DNA of 28,381 nucleotides from an uncultured Porphyromonas sp. Its GTDB lineage: Bacteria > Bacteroidota > Bacteroidia > Bacteroidales > Porphyromonadaceae. The notes under the pieces were generated by a model. That model worked only from the letters and a program-made list of their open reading frames with translations. It searched no databases and was not told the origin of the DNA. The position numbers and the translations under genes were made by a program. The stretch lies in contig UWSO01000028.1 in the NCBI GenBank assembly GCA_900538385.1, positions 1 through 28,381 on the forward strand. Direction: 5' to 3'. How positions within the stretch are numbered: the stretch's first letter is position 1; every line of letters starts with the position of its first letter. Below are positions 7,577-15,342 of the stretch, piece after piece.

Positions 7577-7705
7577 ATATCGTGTTACAGATTCGTTTGA
7601 CCATAATTTGCCGACTCTAAATCTCTTCCAGCTCCTCAAAATAGAAATTAGGCTGTAAGACTGAAAAGCAATGCCTTGTGCCATAGTTTGGCAGAGCTAA
7701 TGTTG

Positions 7706-7713
7706 TATCTTTG
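7706..7713 (+). promoter_or_regulatory. Bacteroidota -7 box (TATCTTTG) for the WYL gene
   Basis: TATCTTTG matches TAnnTTTG and lies 27 nt before the ATG at 7741, giving a short leader of about 20 nt. A TTTG at 7687-7690 lies upstream but is closer than the usual -33 spacing. Confidence 0.6.
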
Positions 7714-7740
7714 CCCTTAGAGAAAGAGAACAATAGTTGT

Positions 7741-8706
7741 ATGGCAAACAAATTCGGACGATATGTCTGGCTGATCGAGCAATTTCGCCAGTACGGGAGA
7801 CTGACCTTTGAGGAGATTAGTCGCCACTGGGTGGATAGTGGGCTGAGCTACGAGGAGCCTCTGCCGAAGCGCACCTTTCACAATCATCGGGCGGCGATCC
7901 TCGACATCTTTCAGGTGGATATCTTATGTGACCCCCAGGATGGTTACCGCTACTACATTGATAATCCTGAGGAGCTGGAGCAGGACAACCTGCGCAGTTG
8001 GCTCATAGACTCCTACACGGCGATGAATCAGATACAAGCCGACAGCAAGCTCCAGGGACGGATACTCTTCGAGCATGTCCCCTCTGGGCGTAAGTGGCTC
8101 AACGTGATTACCGAGGCGATGCGTCACGGCAAGGTTATACAGATGACTTACCAGGGGTTTGGCAGACCCGAGGCTTACAGCTTCGAGGCGGAGCCTTACT
8201 ATCTCAAAGTGGCGAATCGCAGATGGTACCTTCTGGCTCGTAGCCCTTACTACTCAGCTCGCAATGTGGAGCTCAATGCTGAGGACGGTGGCTCGCGCCC
8301 CAAGGATGTCTATCTAGTCTATGCTCTGGATCGCATCTTAGCTTGCGAACCGCTCGAGGAGAGCTTTGAGATGGATGAGTCTTTTGACATAGAGGCTTAC
8401 TACCGAGGCTGTTGTGGGGTGATTCACTCCGAAGAGGAGCCTGTGCGTCTGCTAGTTAATGCCTATGGTCAGGGTGCGGACTACCTCCGCACGCTACCGA
8501 TACATGAGTCTCAGAGAGAGCTACCCTCAGAGGTGGCGGGTGTGGCTAGCTTTGAGCTGGAGGTCTGTCCTACGTATGATCTTTATCAAGCTCTATTAGC
8601 AATGGGCGATCAAATTGAGGTGCTGAAGCCTCAGTCCGTACGAGAGGAGATGTATAACTTTGCCAAGAATCTTATGGCATACTACGAGCCAACAACCGAA
8701 GCGTGA
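7741..8706 (+). CDS. WYL-domain transcriptional regulator
   Basis: A 321-residue predicted DNA-binding regulator. Residues 1-75 form a winged-helix-like N-terminus (FGRYVWLIEQFRQYGRLTFEEISRHW, then PLPKRTFHNHRAAILDIF and a beta wing DGYRYYI). The middle holds a WYL domain (about 120-230) with the eponymous residues at W162-Y163-L164 in NRRWYLLARSPY, and the C-terminal WCX-like region follows. WYL proteins often sense nucleic acid or nucleotide ligands and control DNA-damage or defence genes; that is family knowledge and not shown here. The ATG at 7741 was chosen because an upstream TTG at 7711 falls inside the TATCTTTG promoter box. The stop overlaps the exonuclease start (ATGA), so the two are cotranscribed and probably translationally coupled. 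Confidence 0.88.
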   Translation: MANKFGRYVWLIEQFRQYGRLTFEEISRHWVDSGLSYEEPLPKRTFHNHRAAILDIFQVDILCDPQDGYRYYIDNPEELEQDNLRSWLIDSYTAMNQIQADSKLQGRILFEHVPSGRKWLNVITEAMRHGKVIQMTYQGFGRPEAYSFEAEPYYLKVANRRWYLLARSPYYSARNVELNAEDGGSRPKDVYLVYALDRILACEPLEESFEMDESFDIEAYYRGCCGVIHSEEEPVRLLVNAYGQGADYLRTLPIHESQRELPSEVAGVASFELEVCPTYDLYQALLAMGDQIEVLKPQSVREEMYNFAKNLMAYYEPTTEA

Positions 8707-9239
8707 TGAATACATTAGACTTTATAGCGATAGACTTTGAGACCGCCACGGGACAGCGCACCTCCATCTGTGAGGTGGGGATCTGTGTGGTACGCCATGG
8801 CGAGATTGCTGAGACACGCTCCTGGCTGGTACAACCTGAGGGGAACCGATACAGCTACTGGAACATGCGGTGCCATGGCATCCGTCCGGAGGATACGGAG
8901 ATGGCTCCTTCGTTTGCCGAGGTGTGGCAAGAGATAGCAGCGCAATACTTAGGCGATGGAGAGTTGTTGGTAGCGCACAATGTCCCGTTTGATCGAAGTT
9001 GCCTGGAGCAGACGGCACAGCTCTACGAACTCACACTTCCCGAGCTGCAGTGGGACTGCTCGCTACGCCGTGCGCGTCAGATCTACGACTACGGCTGCCA
9101 TACGCTCGCCTACCTCTGCGAGCAACTATCCATCCCCGAGGGGACGCACCACCGTGCAGGCGACGACGCCGAGATGTGCGCCCGCCTCTACCTACGAGAG
9201 CTACACGACAGTACCCAATTTTCAGCTGTCGGATGCTGA
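8703..9239 (+). CDS. DEDDh-family 3'-5' exonuclease (DnaQ-like)
   Basis: A 178-residue exonuclease related to the DNA polymerase III epsilon domain. Motif Exo I is IDFETA (D11, E13), Exo II is LLVAHNVPFDRSCL and Exo III is HHRAGDDAEMCARL with the conserved His and Asp. The catalytic fold therefore looks complete up to LYLREL. The last eight or so residues (TQFSAVGC) come from DNA that in another frame belongs to a truncated AlkA-like gene, so the natural C-terminus was probably replaced at a deletion junction near 9207-9217. The start overlaps the WYL stop by 4 bp. Role in repair or RNA/DNA trimming is inferred; the gene is too short for a full polymerase subunit. Confidence 0.85.
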   Translation: MMNTLDFIAIDFETATGQRTSICEVGICVVRHGEIAETRSWLVQPEGNRYSYWNMRCHGIRPEDTEMAPSFAEVWQEIAAQYLGDGELLVAHNVPFDRSCLEQTAQLYELTLPELQWDCSLRRARQIYDYGCHTLAYLCEQLSIPEGTHHRAGDDAEMCARLYLRELHDSTQFSAVGC

Positions 9240-9495
9240 GGTTATCCAGCGACTTACCGCATTGGATGGGGTAGGTGTTTGGACTGCCGAGATGCTTTTG
9301 CTCCACTCTCTTCAGCGATCGGATGTACTGAGCTTCGGTGACTTGGGTATTCACCGCGGACTCCGGCTGCTTTACCACCACCGAGAGATGCCACGTGCAC
9401 GCTTTGAGCGGTACAGATGCCGATACTCCCCGTACGGTAGTGTGGCAAGTATTTACTTGTGGGCGCTTGCTACAGGCGAAGTTGAGCCCCGGTAG
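9208..9495 (+). pseudogene. 5'-truncated DNA-3-methyladenine glycosylase (AlkA/HhH-GPD) remnant
   Basis: The reading frame from about 9217 to the stop at 9493-9495 encodes the C-terminal part of an HhH-GPD base-excision glycosylase. It has LSDAEVIQRL, the helix-hairpin-helix LDGVGVWTAEMLLL, a catalytic-aspartate region (SFGDLGIHRGLRLLY) and the terminal YSPYGSVASIYLWAL. The N-terminal half expected for this family (roughly 110 residues or more) is absent. Upstream in this frame the sequence is only the shadow of the exonuclease gene, and no start codon lies before the hairpin. The simplest reading is a deletion that fused the exonuclease 3' end to the middle of an alkA-like gene. The retained part is not visibly frameshifted, so the event may be recent. 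Confidence 0.75.
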
Positions 9496-9512
9496 AAATC
9501 CTCCGTGAAACT

Positions 9513-10070
9513 ATGAGTCGCACCAAGTCTTTACCGCCTCTTGAGCAGATGCTCTATCCGTCTCCATGTGGTACGCTCGTACTGATTGCATGCGGTCACC
9601 ATCTTTGCTGTTGTGACTGGATCGATGGATTGAGTCATGTACGACTTCGGAAGCGCCTTGGCCAGCCTTGCCGTCAGGTATCGAAGTCGGCAAATAGCCC
9701 GTTCCTTTCGGAAGCCGCTGCACAGTTGGATGAGTACTTTTCGGGTGAGCGTCACTTGTTCAGTCTCCCGCTGATGGCGGTCGGTACTGATTTTCAAAAA
9801 GACGTATGGCATGCACTGGCTGCTATCCCCTATGGCACCACTTGTAGCTACACTTCTGTAGCCCATGCTGTGGGACGTCCTTCCGCAGTGCGTGCCGTAG
9901 CAAGAGCGATAGGGGCGAACCCTCTCCAGATCATTGTCCCCTGTCATAGGGTGGTCGGCAGTGATGGTCGCCTAACCGGCTATGCCGGAGGTCTTGAGCG
10001 CAAGAAGTATTTGCTGGATCTGGAAGCCCGACATCGTCTCGTACATAGAGATCTAGCCCAGTTCGCGTAA
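9513..10070 (+). CDS. ogt: Methylated-DNA--protein-cysteine methyltransferase
   Basis: Suicide repair protein that transfers methyl groups from O6-methylguanine (and O4-methylthymine) to its own cysteine. The 185 residues comprise a variable N-terminal ribonuclease-like domain and the conserved C-terminal domain: FQKDVWHALAAIPYGTTCSY (94-113), the recognition-helix region GRPSAVRAVARAIGANPLQIIVPCHRV with acceptor C144, and GSDGRLTGYAGGLERKKYLL. No Ada N-terminal zinc domain is present, so this is the Ogt/Mgt type. It starts 17 nt after the AlkA-like remnant, so the two formerly made an alkylation-repair pair, probably cotranscribed with the WYL regulator and exonuclease. It is closed by a strong terminator at 10106-10153. 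Confidence 0.93.
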   Translation: MSRTKSLPPLEQMLYPSPCGTLVLIACGHHLCCCDWIDGLSHVRLRKRLGQPCRQVSKSANSPFLSEAAAQLDEYFSGERHLFSLPLMAVGTDFQKDVWHALAAIPYGTTCSYTSVAHAVGRPSAVRAVARAIGANPLQIIVPCHRVVGSDGRLTGYAGGLERKKYLLDLEARHRLVHRDLAQFA

Positions 10071-10105
10071 GGGTAAAGCTCCCCTGCAATAGAGACAATA
10101 AGAGA

Positions 10106-10153
10106 GAGACTCCCCTCGGTCGGATTGTGTCCGGCAGAGGAGAGTCTCTTTTT
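10106..10153 (+). terminator. rho-independent terminator after ogt
   Basis: GAGACTCCCCTC (10106-10117) pairs with GAGGAGAGTCTC (10137-10148) with one mismatch and is followed directly by TTTTT. It sits about 36 nt past the ogt stop and ends the plus-strand transcription unit. Confidence 0.85.
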
Positions 10154-10185
10154 GTGTCGGGGGCAGGGGGTAATCCCTCTAGCTA

Positions 10186-11097
10186 CTATTTCCGGCCGTA
10201 GTTTATTTGGAAGTAGAGTTCATAGCGTCCACCGGCTTTCACCGTATACATAACGCCTCTGAGAGGTTGCTTCGGATCGAACTTCGTATTGTAGGCCTCA
10301 TAAGCACTATCTCCGCCCAGCTTTGTAAAGTGAGCATCCTCTGTGAAGCCATAGTGCTTTATGATCTCCAGTAGTGCATTTTGCTGGTCTAGATCCTGAG
10401 GATCGGTAAAAGTGCTGGGATCTGCCATATAGTCCTTAGCGTATAATTTATTTGGGATGAGCTGAATGTAGACAGGAGCCCCAGGGTCCTGTGGTGTGTG
10501 AAAGTAGACGAGCGCATCCATGCAGAACTGATATTGATCGAGGATCTCCTTGCCATTTCCATCCAGCTTCCTAGGAGACTCAAAATAGTATAATACTTTA
10601 CACTTAGGATCATCTTCGTAAGGCTTAAAGATCCAGCCATACGGGTGTAGTGCAGACTTAAAGTGGGCAAGGTTATTCGACTTGAACTCATTGAGCTCAG
10701 GAATGTATATAGGAGCAAAGAACTTCAGCTCATCAGCCGGTGCGTCAAGTCCTAGATAGCGAGACTTGCTTATCTCGACGTTTTTGAGGACGGATACTTT
10801 AGTCTCCTTGGATACGTTCCCAGCAGAGACCTTGACGTTGGCAGTGCCCTCAGCAATACCAGTAAGAACGCCCTCTGCAGAGACCGTAACTATTTGAGGA
10901 TTTGAGGATTCAAAATTAGGTTTGGTTCCCTTAGGGTACACAGCTACTGGGAGTTTGTAGGTGTCTCCAACTAGAAGCTCTACGGATTCGGGTACGCTGA
11001 TCTTTACATCAGCGGGTTTGTCCTTTTCCTTGCAAGCACCTAGTCCTATACAGCAGATGAGTATAGTGAAGAGGGTGATGATATTCTTTTGTGTCAT
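10186..11097 (-). CDS. Lipoprotein with bacterial Ig-like (BIG2) domain
   Basis: A 303-residue predicted surface or periplasmic lipoprotein. The N-terminus has a hydrophobic signal ending in the lipobox LGAC (C22), followed by charged KEKDK. Residues about 32-105 resemble a BIG2 domain (VELLVGDTYKLPVAVYPKGT, SSNPQIVTVSAEGVLTGIAEGTANVKVSAG). The remaining 190 residues (beginning KNVEISKSRYLGLDAPADELKFFAPIY) are rich in aromatic and charged residues and I do not recognise them. The gene stands alone: a convergent ogt terminator lies on one side, its own promoter (TACCTTTG at 11153-11160) on the other. Lower GC and more AAA/TTT codons than its neighbours suggest different ancestry, judged by eye. 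Confidence 0.8.
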   Translation of the reverse strand: MTQKNIITLFTILICCIGLGACKEKDKPADVKISVPESVELLVGDTYKLPVAVYPKGTKPNFESSNPQIVTVSAEGVLTGIAEGTANVKVSAGNVSKETKVSVLKNVEISKSRYLGLDAPADELKFFAPIYIPELNEFKSNNLAHFKSALHPYGWIFKPYEDDPKCKVLYYFESPRKLDGNGKEILDQYQFCMDALVYFHTPQDPGAPVYIQLIPNKLYAKDYMADPSTFTDPQDLDQQNALLEIIKHYGFTEDAHFTKLGGDSAYEAYNTKFDPKQPLRGVMYTVKAGGRYELYFQINYGRK

Positions 11098-11152
11098 AGA
11101 CTATTGTGTAAAAGTGATTTGATTCCAAGTGATTCAAAGCCATTCGGCACTA

Positions 11153-11160
11153 CAAAGGTA
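11153..11160 (-). promoter_or_regulatory. Promoter of the BIG2 lipoprotein (TACCTTTG)
   Basis: The minus strand carries TACCTTTG with a TTG exactly 20 nt upstream (CACTTG, then 20 bases), a good match to the Bacteroidota -33/-7 arrangement. The start codon is about 56 nt downstream. Confidence 0.65.
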
Positions 11161-11281
11161 TATCCTTTTCTGATGCAATGCAAGTGCTCGTCGCATGGGA
11201 ATGGATGTCTAGTTCCCATTTTGGGAAACTGAAGAGAGATCTGGGACTGACAATTATAGTTAAATGATTTTCGCACGATAG

Positions 11282-11462
11282 CTACGTGGAAAACGTCAAA
11301 TACCCACGTGGCTATTTCCGATTTTCCACGTGGGCGTGAATCATTTCTTCCGAAGTTTCATTCCATTCTTCCGAAGTATCACTTGATTCTTCCGAAGTTT
11401 TATTCCTTTCCTCCGGAGGAATTTTGCATTTCTTACGTGGAAAATCGCAAACGGCTCCGGAG
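11282..11462. repeat. Phased palindrome array, composite type (copy B, inverted)
   Basis: Nine dyads with centres at about 11285.5, 11307.5, 11329.5, 11349.5, 11370.5, 11391.5, 11414.5, 11436.5 and 11458.5, spaced 20-23 bp. Units 1-3 are CTACGTGG, CCACGTGG and CCACGTGG. Units 4-6 are TTCTTCCGAA three times. Then come TTCCTCCGGAGGAA (a perfect 14-bp palindrome), TTACGTGG and CTCCGGAG. It is the reverse orientation of copies A and C. It lies between the PFOR terminator and the lipoprotein promoter. The rest of this gap (11463-11579) shows no recognisable feature. Confidence 0.85.
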
Positions 11463-11579
11463 GTATTGAGTACTACCTAAATGGGGATTCCTGTGAACTG
11501 GATAGGGATGGAAGCGACCCTATCTTGTGCGTATTATGTCTATGGCAATAATCGTAATAGCGTGCGGATAAGCACAACA

Positions 11580-11612
11580 AAAGCCGTGTAGCTCGGATGG
11601 CTACACGGCTTT
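11580..11612 (-). terminator. rho-independent terminator of nifJ
   Basis: A perfect 13-bp stem, AAAGCCGTGTAGC (11580-11592) and GCTACACGGCTTT (11600-11612). Read on the minus strand it ends in TTTTGTTG, about 56 nt past the nifJ stop. A weaker hairpin (GAGCCT/AGGCTC, 11624-11651) lies between it and the stop. Confidence 0.8.
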
Positions 11613-11667
11613 GCTATGTTGGGGAGCCTGCTGGGCTTACGCCAGAGGCTCGGGATAGTCAGATAGA

Positions 11668-14600
11668 CTAGGTGAGGTCTACGGCATGTACCTCCTCAGG
11701 CGTGGTGGGCTCGGGCTTGGCATCGAGGATGTCAGCGAGAGGGCCGTAGTTGTTTTCCCACTCGGTAGATGAGATACGTACGTAGGTGCTGTAGCGCTTG
11801 TAAGCCGAGCGGAGTGACTCGTTGGCTAGCTCCTCAGCAATCTCTGGGTACATCTTGAAGAGTGAAGCGTATCGTACCTCGCCCTTGAGGAAGTCCTTGA
11901 ACTTCGAGAAGTCCGGTTCCTTGCTGTCGAGTACGAAGGGATTCTTACCCTCCTGCTCACGGCGTGGGTCGTGGTGCCAGAGGTGCCAGTAACCACACTC
12001 TACGGCGCGCTTCTGCTCGTTCTGAGCATTGCCCATACCACCCTTGAGACCGTGTGAGATACAGGGTGAGTAAGCGATCACGAGTGAGGGACCCTCGTAA
12101 GCCTCAGCCTCGCGGAGTACCTTGAGCGTCTGAGCGGGGTTGGCTCCCATAGCGATCTGAGCTACATAGACGTAGCCGTAGGTGGTCGCGATGAGACCTA
12201 GATCCTTCTTGCGGACACGCTTACCTGCTGCGGCAAACTTAGCGATAGCGCCCAGAGGCGTACTCTTAGAAGACTGTCCACCCGTATTAGAGTAGACCTC
12301 CGTATCGAGTACGAGGACGTTGACATTCTTGCCCGAAGCGAGTACGTGGTCGAGACCTCCGAAACCGATATCGTATGCCCATCCGTCACCACCGATGATC
12401 CACTGTGAGGGCTTGACGAAGTGGTGACGCAGGTTGTAGATGTAGTGCATGTGATCCTTAGCCTCAGCATCGAGCAGAGGTAGGATCTTGTAGCTGAGCT
12501 GCTGTGAAGCATCGCCATCGAAGCGCTGCTCGACCCACTCGCTGAGTAGCTGGCGTAGCTCATCGCTAATCGGCTCCTTACCCTCCTCTAGAACCTCCTT
12601 GACGAGGTGTACGAGGCGGTTGCGGTTCGAGCTAGAGGCGATGTACATACCCATACCAAACTCAGCATTGTCCTCAAAGAGAGAGTTAGCCCATGCGGGA
12701 CCCTCGCCACGGTCATTGGTCGTGTAGGGAGTAGAGGGGGCTGAAGCTGAGTAGATAGAGGAGCAGCCGGTAGCGTTTGCCACTACCTGACGGCTACCGA
12801 AGAGCTGCGTCAGTAGCTTGACATAAGGAGTCTCACCACAACCAGAGCAAGCTCCGGAGTACTCAAAGAGAGGCTGTGCAAACTGTGAGTTCTTGACGTT
12901 GGACTGTACGTCGACCATGTAAGACTTGTTGGTCACCTGATGACGCATGTAGTCCCAGTCGCACTGCTTGTCGCGAACCTCGTCGAGGTGCACCATCTTG
13001 AGAGCCTTGCCCTGCTTATTGCCTGGACAGGTGTTGACGCAGTTGGCGCAACCGAGACAGTCGAGGTAGTTGACCTGAATGCGGAACTTGAGACCAGCCT
13101 CCTTGAAACCCTTGCCCGTAGCATCGAGTAGCGCTACATCGGTACCCTGAGCCTCCTTCTCGTTGAGTAGGAATGGACGGATCGTAGCGTGAGGACATAC
13201 GAAAGCGCACTGGTTGCACTGGATACAGTTGTCCTCGATCCAGACAGGTACGAGGTCAGAAACACCGCGCTTCTCAGAGTCAGCCGTACCAGAGTCCCAG
13301 GTACCATCCTCGCGACCTGCGAAGGCAGAGACGGGGAGTGAGTCACCACGCTGAGCGTTGATGACGCGTACCACGTTGCGTACGAAGTCGGTGTCACCAG
13401 TATGCTCTACAGCAGGCTCGTCAGGGAGGTTAGCCCACTCAGCCTTGACGGGAACCTGGATGACGTTGGCACCCTCGTCGACAGCTGCGAAGTTCTTATT
13501 GACAATCTCCTCACCCTTGCGAGAGTAAGACTTGACGATGAACTTCTTCATCTGCTCTACAGCGAGATCGTAAGGTATGACGCCAGAGATCTTGAAGAAG
13601 GCACTCTGCAGGATCGTGTTCGTGCGGTTGCCTAGACCAATGCGCTGAGCAATCTCCGTAGCATTGATCATATAGAAGGAGATCTCGTTCTCAGCGAGGT
13701 AACGCTTGACGTGATTAGGTAGATGCTCCTCGACACTGTCTAGATCCCAGATAGAGTTGAGGAGGAACGTACCGCCCTTGCGAAGTCCTGCGAGGACATC
13801 GTACATACGTAGGTAAGCAGGTACGTGGCAAGCGACGAAGTTGGGGCGTACGACTAGATAAGTACTACGGATGGGCTGATCGCCAAAGCGTAGGTGAGAG
13901 GCGGTAAAGCCACCGCTCTTCTTAGAGTCGTAAGCGAAGTAAGCCTGGCAGTACTTGTTGGTGTTTTCGCCAATGATCTTGACGGAGTTCTTGTTAGCAC
14001 CGACTGTACCGTCAGCACCTAGTCCGAAGAACTTAGCCTCGTAAGCGTCGCTCTCGAGCTCGACCTCCTTGCCTAGGGGTAGAGACTTGAAGGTAACATC
14101 GTCGACGATACCAACGGTAAACTGATCCTTTGGCTCGTTCATCGCTAGATTGTCAAAGACAGCGATGATCTGAGCGGGTGTCGTGTCCTTGCTCGATAGA
14201 CCGTAGCGACCGCCTACCACGAGCGGAGCATTGGGCTGTGTGTAGAGAGCGTTCTTGACATCGAGGTAGAGTGGATCGCCAGCAGCTCCTGGCTCCTTGG
14301 TGCGGTCGAGGACAGCGATACGCTTGACGCTCTTGGGCAGTGCACCGAGGAAGTGCTCTACGCTAAATGGACGATAGAGGTGTACGGCTACAAGTCCTAC
14401 CTTCTTGCCCTGAGCGCGTAGGTAGTCGATAGACTCGCGGATGGTCTCTGTGACAGAGCCCATAGCGATGACGACGTGCTCAGCCTCGGGATCTCCGTAG
14501 TAGTCGAAGAGGTGGTAGTGACGTCCCGTAATCTCAGCCAGCTGATCCATATAGTCCTGTACGATAGCGGGGACTGCATCGTAGAAGGGGTTGGAAGCCT

Positions 14601-15297
14601 CACGAGCCTGGAAGAAGATGTCGCCGTTTTGAGCAGTACCACGTACTACAGGAGCATGCGCACTGAGTGCACGCTCACGGAACTGACGCAGAGCCTTTTG
14701 GTCGATAAGTGGCTCAAGGTCCTCGTTAGAGAGGTACTCGATCTTCTGGATCTCGTGTGATGTGCGGAAGCCATCAAAGAAGTGGATGAAAGGTACGCGA
14801 CTCTTGATCGCTGTGAGGTGTGCTACGGCAGCGAGGTCCATAACCTCCTGTACAGAGCCCGTGCAGAGCTGTGCGAGACCCGTCATACGAGCACTCATCA
14901 CGTCCTGGTGGTCCCCAAAGATAGAGAGCGCTTGCGATGCGATCGTACGAGCCGCAACGTGGTAGACGCCTGGGAGTAGCTCACCAGCCACTTTGTACAT
15001 ATTAGGAAGCATCAGGAGTAGTCCCTGAGATGCGGTAAAGGTAACGCCGAGAGCACCAGCCTGTAGAGCACCGTGCATAGCGCCAGCAGCACCAGCCTCG
15101 CTCTGCATCTCCTGTACCTCGACGATCTCTCCGAAGATGTTCTTGCGCTTTGCAGCTGCCCACTCATCGATATACTCCGCCATCGTGGAGGAGGGGGTGA
15201 TAGGGTAGATAGCAGCTACCTCGCTAAACATGTAGGCGACGTGTGCGGCCGCTTGGTTGCCGTCACAGGTCATTGTCTTTTTAGTTGGATTAGCCAT
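11668..15297 (-). CDS. nifJ: Pyruvate:ferredoxin (flavodoxin) oxidoreductase
   Basis: Single-chain PFOR of 1209 residues that decarboxylates pyruvate with CoA to acetyl-CoA and passes electrons to ferredoxin or flavodoxin, central to anaerobic energy metabolism. The N-terminal domain begins MTCDGNQAAAHVAYMFSEVAAIYPITPSSTMAE, the classic pyrimidine-binding start. Two 4Fe-4S motifs follow: CIQCNQCAFVCP (near residue 690) and CLGCANCVNTCPG (near 745). SGACSGCGETPY (near 813) supplies ligands for the third cluster region. The TPP-binding segment GDGWAYDIGFGGLDH is near 969, followed by DTEVYSNTGGQSSKSTP. Length is slightly above the usual 1170-1190, mostly at the C-terminus. It lies 45 nt downstream of an ATPase gene on the same strand, with no TAnnTTTG box between, and ends at a strong terminator. 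Confidence 0.97.
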   Translation of the reverse strand: MANPTKKTMTCDGNQAAAHVAYMFSEVAAIYPITPSSTMAEYIDEWAAAKRKNIFGEIVEVQEMQSEAGAAGAMHGALQAGALGVTFTASQGLLLMLPNMYKVAGELLPGVYHVAARTIASQALSIFGDHQDVMSARMTGLAQLCTGSVQEVMDLAAVAHLTAIKSRVPFIHFFDGFRTSHEIQKIEYLSNEDLEPLIDQKALRQFRERALSAHAPVVRGTAQNGDIFFQAREASNPFYDAVPAIVQDYMDQLAEITGRHYHLFDYYGDPEAEHVVIAMGSVTETIRESIDYLRAQGKKVGLVAVHLYRPFSVEHFLGALPKSVKRIAVLDRTKEPGAAGDPLYLDVKNALYTQPNAPLVVGGRYGLSSKDTTPAQIIAVFDNLAMNEPKDQFTVGIVDDVTFKSLPLGKEVELESDAYEAKFFGLGADGTVGANKNSVKIIGENTNKYCQAYFAYDSKKSGGFTASHLRFGDQPIRSTYLVVRPNFVACHVPAYLRMYDVLAGLRKGGTFLLNSIWDLDSVEEHLPNHVKRYLAENEISFYMINATEIAQRIGLGNRTNTILQSAFFKISGVIPYDLAVEQMKKFIVKSYSRKGEEIVNKNFAAVDEGANVIQVPVKAEWANLPDEPAVEHTGDTDFVRNVVRVINAQRGDSLPVSAFAGREDGTWDSGTADSEKRGVSDLVPVWIEDNCIQCNQCAFVCPHATIRPFLLNEKEAQGTDVALLDATGKGFKEAGLKFRIQVNYLDCLGCANCVNTCPGNKQGKALKMVHLDEVRDKQCDWDYMRHQVTNKSYMVDVQSNVKNSQFAQPLFEYSGACSGCGETPYVKLLTQLFGSRQVVANATGCSSIYSASAPSTPYTTNDRGEGPAWANSLFEDNAEFGMGMYIASSSNRNRLVHLVKEVLEEGKEPISDELRQLLSEWVEQRFDGDASQQLSYKILPLLDAEAKDHMHYIYNLRHHFVKPSQWIIGGDGWAYDIGFGGLDHVLASGKNVNVLVLDTEVYSNTGGQSSKSTPLGAIAKFAAAGKRVRKKDLGLIATTYGYVYVAQIAMGANPAQTLKVLREAEAYEGPSLVIAYSPCISHGLKGGMGNAQNEQKRAVECGYWHLWHHDPRREQEGKNPFVLDSKEPDFSKFKDFLKGEVRYASLFKMYPEIAEELANESLRSAYKRYSTYVRISSTEWENNYGPLADILDAKPEPTTPEEVHAVDLT

Positions 15298-15342
15298 TTC
15301 TATGTATTGATATTCCTTGTGTGTTGTTGTTAGTATGTTGCT

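Noticed and set aside
7577..7705. A tRNA or small structured RNA in the remaining gap
   Set aside because: No cloverleaf, T-loop motif or strong stem was found by eye; the stretch is AT-rich without clear structure.
8980..9210. Full-length reading of the frame that ends in the AlkA-like remnant
   Set aside because: Upstream of about 9210 it overlaps the exonuclease in another frame and has no glycosylase similarity. The ATG at 8980 is accidental.
11094..11276. 60-codon frame upstream of the BIG2 lipoprotein
   Set aside because: It spans the promoter region, lacks family features and overlaps the lipoprotein start.
12198..15333. Many open frames of 60-120 codons on both strands within nifJ
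   Set aside because: They are low-complexity shadows (Ser/Thr/Arg rich) of the strongly coding nifJ frame.
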